A stretch of 64,000 nt of DNA, from NCBI GenBank assembly GCA_036365145.1, contig JAEOAD010000018.1, positions 8,512,001 through 8,576,000 on the forward strand, given 5' to 3'. Position numbers and translations under genes: made by a program. Source of the stretch: Orientallactaga sibirica. Taxonomy: Eukaryota; Chordata; Mammalia; Rodentia; Dipodidae. Below the pieces are notes generated by a model that saw only the letters and a program-made list of their open reading frames with translations, was not told the origin of the DNA and ran no database searches. Shown piece by piece: positions 21,490-30,842 of this stretch; positions within the stretch are counted from its first letter, which is position 1; each line of letters starts with the position of its first letter.

Positions 21490-23560
21490 TTATTGGCATG
21501 GCTGAGGGTTGCCCTTTTTGAAAGGCCCTAGGGGTTTGCCATCTTTGTCATAGGTGGGGCAGCAGTCTTTTCTCCAGTGAAACCCATTACGGTATGTAGG
21601 GCAAACTGTTTTTTTTTTTTGGAGGGGGTTAGATGTGTTTGAGCCTTTAGTGGTCTGGTGTTGAGGACATTCCCCTTTCCAATGTCCTTCCCCCAAATTT
21701 AAGCATTTTCCTTTAGTTTTCAAGGCTGCTACAGAGGCCTGCGCTACAGAGGCTGCCTTATGTGAGGCAGTCCTGATATCATGAGTATTAACATTTATCA
21801 TAATGTTCATCCTTTGAGGCCTTGGCAAGCTAGCCTACATTCTTAGGTCATGCCTTCCCAAATGACATTTTTGATGAGGAGGTCCCTGGCTGTTGGGTTG
21901 GGAATTTTTCTCTCTAGGTTGTTTTTTTTTTTTCTTAAGATAAAATCAGAGGGGGTTTCCTCTGGCTTTTGATGAAGGAACAATAAGGAAGAGGTATTGT
22001 CTTGGGGTTTTGATGTTGGGGGTTATTCTGTCCCATGCTTGGAGGGCGCAGAGGCAAACTTGGTCATATTATCTTGGGGGCTGTTGGGCCTGTTGAATGC
22101 CTGTGGAAAAATTACCCTGCCTGAAAAGCTCATCAAATCCCCAGGGAATGTTCTGTTGGTTTTGGTTTCTCCTTATCTGTTGGAGGCATTAATCTCTGTA
22201 GGGGGCTTCCCATTGAAGGCATAGGGGACTAGGCATTGAAGACAGGCAGATATCACACCAGTCCTGGGGGTATTAAGGGAGCCCTGTAGGCTCTGGAGGA
22301 GGGACTTAGTCTGTAGGGTATGGATCCCATCTCCCTAACTGCCTGTCTGAGTTCTTTTAGGTCATTGGCTTGATATGGATACCATTGTAAGAGCTGAGCC
22401 CAAGTTGGCTGAACATTAGCAGGAATATCTGTGACTCCCTGATTATCTGTATTTGTGTTGTTATCTCTGAGCTCACATAGTTGTTCTGTGATTGTCAGTG
22501 AGGGGGTGGATTAGGGGAATTTATCATGTTGGGATTTTTTTCTGCATGAGTCCAAAAAGGGGCAGCTCAGATTGGGAGGAGGGTATGGTGGCAAATGTGG
22601 ATAAAGGTGAGTGGGTGTAGGGGTGTCTGGGGTCATTTTTTTCTAATTTATTCTATTGCTTTTTCAAGGGAACTGAGGTCTGACAGCCAGTCCTCGGGAC
22701 TCATCATCTACTTTTGGTGTGGGGGTGTTCTCAGGGGGGATAATACATTGCCTAATGGCTGCTATGATTGGGAGAAAAGAGAGAGGGCATTCTCCTTCCT
22801 TAACCTCCTGTCTCTTGGGTAAATAAGCTATGCGGGTCCATTTTTCGGGGTAGTATGGATCCCCAGAAATCATCCAGGAGGCAATCTGGAAGACTTATTT
22901 CCAGAAGGATACGGCCTTTCTCTGGGAGAGTTTAATTCCCCTAACTTTCAGGAGTCCTTTTTTAATTTTTGGAGAGAGACAGACAGAGAGAGAGGGAGAG
23001 GGAGACAGATAGAGAATGGGAGCACCAACAGTCTCTCAGCTGCTGTGAATGAAATCCAGATGCATGAGCCCCCTTGTGGGCAAGTGTGGCATTGCGCCCT
23101 TGCGTCACTTTGCATCTGGCTAAACATGGGACCTGGAGATTGGAACCAGGTTCTTAGGCTTAGCAGGCAGGCGCCTTAACTGCTAAGCCATCTCTCCAGC
23201 CCTTAGGAGTCCTTTTAGTCTATGAATCTGTGAATCCTTTTGGTGGGAGGCAATATTAGCCCATGATAGAAAAGAGTGGAAGCACCAAGACCAGAGCACA
23301 ATGTTCCCAAGGTCTTAATATCACCAGGAGGGATTCTCCAAAGGCCCAAATGTAAGCCTGTCTGCAATTTCAAGAGACCAGCGACCTGCCCTACAGGCTT
23401 TTAAGAGGTCCATGTGTTACTAGCTTTTGTGTTTAAGAGAAATAGATAGGGGTTGTTGCCAACACCTGAGCTGGATGTTGGGCTTCAGGAAGAGTCAGTG
23501 CTGAAGAGTGGCCTTGGCCAAGAGACGTCAGTTGTCCATTCACTGTATCTGATCCCTCAT
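21490..23560 (-). pseudogene. gag: ERV-K-like gag (broken)
   Basis: Gag on the minus strand. Its C-terminal nucleocapsid part (21,490-21,828) has two zinc boxes, both damaged: the first reads C-L-N-L-x4-H-x4-C (about 21,675-21,715) and the second C-P-T-Y-x4-H-x4-C (about 21,560-21,605). In each the second Cys is lost (Leu, Tyr). Upstream, the capsid and matrix frames are broken and hard to follow, with a proline-rich linker and a SINE insertion at 22,962-23,204. I cannot fix the start codon. Confidence 0.75.
22962..23204 (-). mobile_element. DIP-like SINE in ERV-K gag
   Basis: Minus-strand GGGCTGGAGAGATGGCTTAG start, with a GA-rich tail on the plus strand at its left. It is flanked by the 12-base duplication AGGAGTCCTTTT (22,950-22,961 and 23,205-23,216). 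Confidence 0.95.
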
Positions 23561-23705
23561 GATGGCACAAACCAAAAGTAAAGGAGGAAAAGGAAAGATC
23601 CTGGCAGCCCTCAAATGTGGAAGCAAGGCCACAGGGAGCCTATATCCCCCTAGAGGATGATGTCCCCCTGGGGGAGCACTCACCTACCCCAGCACATCTC
23701 AGAGG

Positions 23706-23723
23706 GTCCTTATTTGGGTGCCA
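23706..23723 (-). other. Primer binding site, tRNA-Lys-like
   Basis: On the minus strand, directly after the LTR, lies TGGCACCCAAATAAGGAC. It matches the Lys3-type primer site at about 14 of 18 positions, with the CpG-type changes expected of decay. A lysine primer site is usual in class II ERVs. Confidence 0.72.
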
Positions 23724-24393
23724 GCTGTGGTTCCTGGAGTCCCTGTGGGTACACTCCCTGGAGATGTCCAGGCAACTGTGGAGCAGGGTCTTTAGTGGCC
23801 ATGAGAGCGATAGGAAGAAACACCCAGGAGGCAGCATCAGAGGCAGCTCATTTATTGTCAGGGGAATGGGTTTATAAGTGTTTGTTAAAGAGCGGGAAGA
23901 GGTACAGGTCATAAAGGGATTGATTAGTACCAAGGTCCCACTGATGCTTAATTAGCATGTAGGGACTTTGGGCAAATGGGAAAGGGTCACATGGTCTAAG
24001 TAGTGGTGGGAAAAGGCATGGGGTATGAGTTATAGGGGGATTGGCTGTGTGAACGCTGCTGGCTGATACATTATTAACATATGGGGACATAAGTGGAAAA
24101 AGGTCACAAGTGTCTGGGGAAAGCAAAACCTAAGTCTTATCAGGATGTCCAGGTGCTCCAGCTGGGGGGAGGGAGTGGCCTTACTCCTGATGGTCTTGCG
24201 GAGAGATTGTCAGGGTCTAGGCTTACTGCTACTTCCAGGGAGAGGGAGTGGCCTCACTCCTGCCGGTCTCAAGGCAAGATTGTCAGGGTCTAGGTTCACT
24301 GCAACCTCCAGGGTCCAGGGCCCTTAGTCATGCCTGACAGCTCAGGGTTGCCTAAACCTCCAGTAGCCTGGGGGCCTTCAACCATGCCCTACA
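23724..24393 (-). repeat. 5' LTR of ERV-K-like element
   Basis: About 670 bases; the minus-strand start is TGTAGGGCATGGTTGAAGG. It contains TTATAAACCC (TATA-like, plus about 23,869-23,878) and AATAAA (plus-strand tttatt at 23,851-23,856). A duplicated block of about 80-100 bases occurs at 24,165-24,300 (gggagtggcc, then ggtctag, twice). The segment near the TATA box resembles the LTRs at 24,813-25,866 and 30,080-30,732, so these are related class II families. Confidence 0.82.
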
Positions 24394-24812
24394 CTAGGTC
24401 TCACCTCCAGACAACAGGGGGAAATCATTCTGATGTCATCATCAAGCAGTCTCAGAGACATGGCCTCATGACAGCAGAAGATGTATCTTGGAAAGAACAA
24501 CTGTGCCACAGCCCTTCATTCACATGAAGTATTGATGGGTTAACAACACTGTGACTGACCCTCCTCGCCCTTTTCTCCTGAAACACCTTGTATTCAGTTA
24601 CCTTAGCTCCCTGTGCAGGTACCTCTCCCAGGGCTTCTGAGTTAGATTACTCTGGAGCAGGCCTGTGTTGGCCATTTCATTTCAGCTTGGGCTCTTCCCC
24701 AGCAAACATGATATATATATCAACACAGATAACCCACTATCATGAGCCCTTTGACATGGCAGGTTTTGCATGATTCTTTGTGTGCACCACAGCTCTTTTG
24801 TACATTGGATAG
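24394..24812. other. Spacer, no gene seen
   Basis: No open frame or repeat family that I recognise. A short (AT)n run lies at 24,710-24,720. Confidence 0.5.
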
Positions 24813-25866
24813 TGTTGGGCATTGCTAAAAATGGGCTGGGACTGTGAGGAAGCTGGCCTGAATTGTTGGACATGGATGGGGACCTTGGGTTGTGGGGGTT
24901 GCAGCTGGCCTTATCATTGGGAACTCACCCTGGCAACAGTGACTGGCTATCCCTGCCCTCAGGCAAGGTTGTAGTGAGCCCTGTCATCTCCCAGAGTGGG
25001 CAGAACTGGCAAGGCCCTCCCCCCTTTTGATCCCCAAAACATCTGACCATTCCATAAGTCAGGCTTTGTCCCCCCACAGTTCCTGACCTTGTGGCTAGCT
25101 GCCCAAGAGACCCTTATGTGGCTGAAGTTGTATGGCACCATGCAAGTTGGGCCCTAGCCAGACCACATGCTAGAAGAAAACAGGAAGTGGCTTCTGTGGA
25201 TGTTGCATCCTGCACAGGCCTGGCGTGACAACAGCTACAGTCCCATGCTTGCAAACAACCTGCTGCAAGATAATCTGCCTGGAGACAGGCTGTCATTGGT
25301 CATAAGAAGAGAACCACCCCATACATCAATTGGCCAGCCAAACCCTTTAAATCCCCCACACTTCCTTGAATAAATGAGCTTGCAGCAGCTCATCCTCTGC
25401 CTGCTTCCACCCAACTCCCAGAGTCTGTGTCATGACTCCATGCCTCTCACCCCCTACCTGGCAGAAACCCTGCAGTACCTCCTGAGCTGGCCCTAGGAGG
25501 GACCCCAACATGAAGTCACATAGCTTTTCCTGCCACTTCTCTTATCTCCCTTACAGCTCCTCCCTCACAACTCTGAAGTCACGAAGCTTTTCCCACCACT
25601 ATCTCCCTTACACTTCTGCCTTTCACAATTAGACAGCAACCCATAAACTATGTACCCAATCACCATATAGTCTGTATGTGCCTTCTCAAGTGTTTATAAA
25701 CCCACTCCCCTGTTGAATAAATGAGAACGTGCTATCCACACTGCCTCCCTGGTGTTCATTGCCCGTCATTGCACTCATCTGCTGCCCCAGGACCCTGCTT
25801 CCCTCCAACTCCTCCTGCACCCAGGACATTGGTGGCCAACACCCCCAGGAATAGTGAGGACCCACA
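24813..25866 (+). mobile_element. Class II solo LTR, split by another LTR
   Basis: It begins TGTTGGGCATTGCTAAAAATG and ends GAGGACCCACA. It is collinear with the reverse complement of 30,080-30,732 and has a shared TATA-like TTTATAAACCCA and AATAAATGAG. It is interrupted at 25,129-25,510. The outer flanks GGATAG (24,807-24,812) and GGCTGG (25,867-25,872) could be a decayed 6-base duplication (4 of 6). Confidence 0.85.
25129..25510 (+). mobile_element. Solo LTR nested in an LTR
   Basis: TGTATGGCACCATGC...CCCCAACA, 382 bases. It carries a TTTAAAT box near 25,347, AATAAA near 25,370, and a perfect 6-base duplication TGAAGT (25,123-25,128 and 25,511-25,516). Six-base duplications are typical of class II ERVs. 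It belongs to a different family from its host LTR. Confidence 0.9.
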
Positions 25867-26252
25867 GGCTGGTTTCAGACCTCAGCCTCAATATGGTTTT
25901 TGTTTGGGAGTATTTATCTAGAGTGTTACTGGAACCAGCTTTCTGAACCTCCTCTGATCACAGCTAGGCTTGGCTGTAGGAATATACTGAGAGACATCTT
26001 CTACCTAAAAGCTGCTTGCAGAAATGAAGTCCCAGCATTCCATCTGCAGTCCTTACAACCCTGTGTTATGCCAATCCTCATTGATCCCACTGTTTCTAGA
26101 TGCCTCTTTTAAGTGTTTTTTCAAAAAAGTATTTTTATAGGTAAAAACTCATGCTAACCTAGTGGATATGATCTGGGAACTTCCATGATTATCCACTTAA
26201 AGATCAAAGTATTATATACTGTATGCTTATTAGTTGCTAGTGCTGTGAGTAC
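25867..26252. other. Spacer, no gene seen
   Basis: Single-copy-looking sequence; nothing recognisable. Confidence 0.5.
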
Positions 26253-26261
26253 AAAAATGCT

Positions 26262-26424
26262 TTTTTTTTTTTTTTTTTTTTTTTGTGAGGTAGGGTCTCA
26301 CTCTGGTCCAGGCTGACCTGGAATTCACTATGTAGTCTCAGGGTGGTCTCAAACTCTTGGCAATCCTCCTACCTCTGCCTCCCAAGTGCTGGGATTAAAG
26401 GCGTGTGCTGCCATACCTGGTGCT
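26262..26424 (-). mobile_element. B1 SINE
   Basis: Antisense B1 (poly-T, then gaggtagggtctcactctgg, then tgggattaaaggcgtgtg). It is flanked by the 9-base duplication AAAAATGCT (26,253-26,261 and 26,425-26,433). Confidence 0.95.
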
Positions 26425-26433
26425 AAAAATGCT

Positions 26434-27840
26434 TTTATGTTGGTGTGCCTCTCTTCCCAGGAACCAGTGAAAACTGACTGTAATTCTGGAAATAGACCTT
26501 GTTATTATCTTGTTATTATAGCATGTTAAGTGTGTCTCTGTATGTTGGCTTAAAATCCTTCCAGTATAAGCCAGTATGCTAGGTTTTCTGTGTTGTTAGC
26601 AGGGGCTCTGCAAGTTCTTAATCCTGTCAGACTCTCCCCTGACATGACAGTGCTCCACTGATGGGCTCAGCTCAGTCAGGCAGCTTTGCCATCACCTGTC
26701 AACTTTGGTAGATGTTAGCAACAAAAAACATGTGTGTCATATCTCAACAAAGAAGAAAACAACAGTTCGATTCCTAATGTGTACCTTTGATTTCAACCTT
26801 TATAGTAAATATGAGTCTGTACTGACTTTCACATGACTTCTGATTTTCAAGGGTGAGTTACAAGTTAAGCTGTGTGTTTTCCTATAGTAATGTGTCACTT
26901 ACGGCTTTTGTAACATGAGTAAAATTGGAGGTGTTTTGCAAGAAAAAAAATTTTCCTCTTACCAGCTGCTTTTGGTTGGGTGCTTTATCCTAGCAATGAG
27001 AAGGTAACTACAACAGATTTAATATAATCCAGATCTGTTAAATATCATTCTGTTGAAGAGCTTCCTCCCTGCCTCATCTGTAACAGATATGAGGGAAGAG
27101 CCTCCTAACCATGTGAGACAGAAACTTGCCATGTACACAATGCACACAAAGTGAAACATGCTGCTTGACAAAAATGGAAACAAAAGTTGAGGCTCCCAGA
27201 AGCCACTCCTTTTCTAAGAGAATCTCAATGATGGACTGCAGCAATTGTAGAGAACTAAAGGTTATCAGTCCAGAGACAAAATTATTTTGAATATATTAGG
27301 CCTTTAAACTAGCCTGTTTATTATTTTTATGTGTATGACTTGACATCTCTGTGACCAACTAAGACACCCGTTGTTCTGAGTTATAATTCTCCTAGCTCCA
27401 CTCTTTTCAAGTTAGAACTACTCATGACTCTGAAATATACCTCATCCTTTTGAATGCCAGGGCTCCCCCACACTTACTGCTTTTCTACTTTCCAGTGCTG
27501 TAAGTACAAACACCTCTCCAAAGATGAGAGTTTAGCCTCCTACTGGCCTTCCTGCTTCCATGATCCATTTCTGCAGGTCCAGTTGTTGCTTCCTCAATAA
27601 CCACTTTTAATTCTTGTATTTATAGAGCCCTCTGTATCCTTCTGCTAACTTGATTCTTCCAGAAAACTTTATCAACCTAACTCAAGAATCCAGATATGAG
27701 CCCTGACACCATGCAATTAAAAAACCTCCAAAATAATGCTGCTCCATTATCAACCAAAAGAAGTTAGACATAAGATTATGCCATCCATCACCCCATCTCA
27801 AAAGACTTCCCTTTTTCTCCCTTCCAAATATTGTCTCTCT
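26434..27840. other. Gene-free stretch with an LTR-end scrap
   Basis: No coding frame seen. Bases 26,962-27,015 (accagctgcttttggttggg, then aaggtaactacaaca) match the terminal part of a MaLR-type LTR such as 20,740-20,791, so a small LTR remnant lies here. The rest is unassigned. Confidence 0.55.
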
Positions 27841-28054
27841 TTTTAAAAAATATTATTATTATTATATATATGAATGATAGAGAGAGAGAGAGAGAATGGA
27901 CTCACTTCACTAGGGCCTTTTGCTATTTCAAACAACTCCAGATGCAGACACTACTTTGTGCATCTGTTTTTAGATGGGTACTGGGGAATTGGACCATGGC
28001 CAGCAGGCTTTGCAAGTAAGTGCTTTTAACCACTGATCAATCTCTCCAGCCCTC
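27841..28054 (-). mobile_element. DIP-like SINE, diverged
   Basis: Antisense copy with an (ATT)n/(AT)n tail and (GA)n at the left, ending in gatcaatctctccagccct. More diverged than the copies at 5607 and 22,962. Confidence 0.82.
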
Positions 28055-28342
28055 TATTCTTTTATATATAAGCAAAGATGCTAGAATGTTAGAGACTCAG
28101 GGCTCCCTACATGTCCACCTTTTTCCCTTACCACCTGGTCAAAATTCAACAAGAGATCTAGCCAAACTGGCACCTTTCCTGAACAGTAACTCTTGCCTCC
28201 ACAGCACCCTCCTTCCACTTGGACAAGGTGCTGTGCCCCAAGAGCATTCCTCCAGATTCAAAGCTCTTTATCCTTGTTTCTGGTCCTCTTTTCTGAAGTA
28301 AGGTCCATATTCTCTGTCTGTGTCACCCTCCCATCTGCTTTT

Positions 28343-28507
28343 TTTTTTTTTTTTTTTTTTTTTTTGGTTTTTCGAGGTAGGGTCTCACTCTGGCCCAGGC
28401 TGACCTGGAATTAACTATGTAGTCTCAGGGTGCCCTTGAACTCACGGCAATCCTCCTACCTCTGCCTCCCAGGTGCTGGGATTAAAGGCATGCGCCACCA
28501 CGCCTGG
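28343..28507 (-). mobile_element. B1 SINE
   Basis: Antisense B1 with a 17-base duplication CCCTCCCATCTGCTTTT (28,326-28,342 and 28,508-28,524). Confidence 0.95.
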
Positions 28508-28524
28508 CCCTCCCATCTGCTTTT

Positions 28525-29647
28525 ATGTCTACACAATGCCCTATTTCTCTCTCATATTTTCTCTCATCCCACTGAAATTCCTGGCTCAAAGATGGCTCTC
28601 CCCCTCCACTAACCCATTGCTGATTCTCTCTGTTCCTTGCCACTTTCCCTTTTCCTAAAACTCCCACACTGATGCTAATAATAAACAAACTCCATATGCC
28701 TGAGAAAAATATGTGGTCTAAGTATTTAATTTGAACTCAACCTCATATAGGTAGATGTAGGAATGGGAGTGAAGGAATTAAATGAAATTATTACCATTAA
28801 ATTTCTAGTGTAGGAATTCTCCATGAACAATAGCTGTGATTATAATGATCATTTATTGAGTATATCTTGAGATACTCAAGGCACCTGTGAAGCAATAGCT
28901 CATGAAAGCTTCTCTAGTATTGTCCAAAGCCCCTAAACCAGCCAAATTAAACCATTGTACCATTTTTTTTACTATAAGGTGGGCCTCTCCTCCTCTCTCT
29001 CTCTTTCTCTCCCTTCTTTCCTTCTTCCCTCTCTCTGTTTCTCTTATTCTCTTTCTCCTTCTCTCTCATATCCCTACCTAAGGAAGGCTAGCTCTGTGCT
29101 TCACCTGGCCACATATTACAGGCACCTGGGAAGCTTTTCAGAAATAATTTATTCCCTGGTCTGCACTCCAAAATAGTGATTCAATTGGATTGGATTTCAA
29201 CCGAAGCATTAATCTGTTTTAGAAGTTCCCTGTGTAATTCCATATGTAGTAAATGTTAAGAACTGCTTAAGCCCTTCTTATTAATCCACTCTGAGCCTCA
29301 GTTCACTCACATGCTTATAACCTGGAAGTAACTAGACCTTAACATCGCATGTAAATATAAGTATTCTTTGCTAATATCCACTGTGTCTCCAATCCTCTGC
29401 CTGTTCAGATTAGTAGGTAGTCTGCATCTTTTGTCTTATGGAGTACTTACATGAAATACCCAATATCCTCCACTGAGGCTCTGCAGATGACAAATTATTC
29501 TTTTCATCATGATGCAGCTTGGAATCCCCTGTAATACAGACAAATGTCAGCCTTTGCACTGACCAATGATCAAGCCAAGACCAGTTAGTCTCCTGGGCTA
29601 AGAACAATTGGAATCGCCATATAATGCAGCTTACATAAGTATGAAGG
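28525..29647. other. Gene-free stretch; CT-rich block
   Basis: No gene seen. A pyrimidine-rich low-complexity block lies at about 28,988-29,068. Confidence 0.55.
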
Positions 29648-29649
29648 AC

Positions 29650-29794
29650 TTTTTTTTGAGGTAGGGTCTCACTCTAGCCTAGGCTGACCTGGAATTCACT
29701 ATGTAGTCTCAGGGGAGCCTTGAACTCATGGTGATCCTCCTACCTGTACCTACAGAGTGCTGGGATTAAAGGCATGTGCCACCATGTCCAGTTA
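29650..29794 (-). mobile_element. B1 SINE
   Basis: Antisense B1 (tttgaggtagggtctcactc...tgggattaaaggcatgtg), directly followed by L1 3' UTR sequence. Confidence 0.9.
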
Positions 29795-30079
29795 AAGTTA
29801 AAAAAGTTTTTATTGACAGCTTTCATAAGTATAGTCAATAAACCATGATAATTCCTACCATACCCCCATTTTCCCTCTCTCAAATCCACCATCCATTGAG
29901 TCCATTCTTTCCAAACAGTATCTCTTCATTTTGATGTCATCATCTTTTCTTCCTATTATGAAGGTCTTGTGTGGGTAGTGTCAAACACTGTAAGGTCATG
30001 AATTAGGGTCATTTTGTGTCTGGAAGATTGCATTCTTTAGTTCTTCATTCTTTCTGTCACCTCTTTCACAATGGACACT

Positions 30080-30732
30080 TGAGGGTCCTCATTACTACTG
30101 GGGGTCATTGGTCACCAATGTCCTGGGTGCAGGAGGATGTGGGGAGCAGGGTCTTGGAGTGGGTGTGTGCAACAAGCAATGAACTACCTGGGAGACCATC
30201 TGATGGACAGCACTCATTTATTCAAAAGGGGACTGGGTTTATAAACACTTGAGAAAGATTGAGAAGGCACATAGAGATAATAATGTGATTGGATACATAG
30301 GTTTATTGGTCGCTATCTAATTGGCTCTTGTTGGAAGGCAGAAGTTGTGAGGGAAACAGCAGAAGTGGCAGGAAAAGCTATGTGACTTCAGCCACGTGTA
30401 GGATGGCTGCAGCTGCAGAGAGACTGTTTACTACCATATAAGGGTCTTTTGGGCAGTTAGCCACAAGGTCAAGAACTGTGGAGGGAGCAGAACCTTAGGC
30501 TGTTTACTACTCAGGTACTCTGGGATGGGAGGAGGGCCCATTGGTCCCATTTCTTCTGGCTGAAGATGAGGCACACTATGACCTTGCTGAAAGGGAGGGC
30601 CAACTCCATCACCAGAGTGGGTTCCCAATGATAAGGCTGGCTGCAACCCCCACAGCCCAAGGTCCCCAGCCATGTCCAACAGCCCAGGCCAGCTTCCTCA
30701 CAGTTCCAGCCCATGTTTAGCAGTGCCTAACA
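30080..30732 (-). mobile_element. Class II solo LTR in L1 3' UTR
   Basis: 653 bases; the minus-strand start is TGTTAGGCACTGC and the end is GGACCCTCA. It is flanked by the perfect 6-base duplication GACACT (30,074-30,079 and 30,733-30,738). The TATA-like TTTATAAACCCA and AATAAATGAG are shared with 24,813-25,866, of which it is an uninterrupted relative. Confidence 0.92.
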
Positions 30733-30810
30733 GACACTGAGACTTGGATGGGAGATTGAGATGCCTGAGTGCTGAACACTCCACTGTCACTTCTTCTCAG
30801 CACTATGGTG

Positions 30811-30842
30811 ATTTTTTTTTTTCAATGTAAGGTCTCGCTCTA
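30811..30842 (-). mobile_element. B1 SINE scrap
   Basis: Poly-T followed by aaggtctcgctctagc, the 3' end of an antisense B1, breaking off into L1 ORF2 sequence. It marks the boundary of the ORF2 deletion in this L1. Confidence 0.65.

Larger units (their letters stand above)
20792..24393 (-). mobile_element. Half of a class II (ERV-K-like) provirus
   Basis: Minus-strand remains of a betaretrovirus-like ERV: 5' LTR (23,724-24,393), primer site, gag, protease and only the beginning of reverse transcriptase. The 3' two-fifths (the rest of pol, env, 3' LTR) are absent. It is interrupted by a DIP-like SINE at 22,962-23,204. The truncation point coincides with the end of a MaLR LTR fragment, so a deletion between the two elements is likely. 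Confidence 0.85.
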
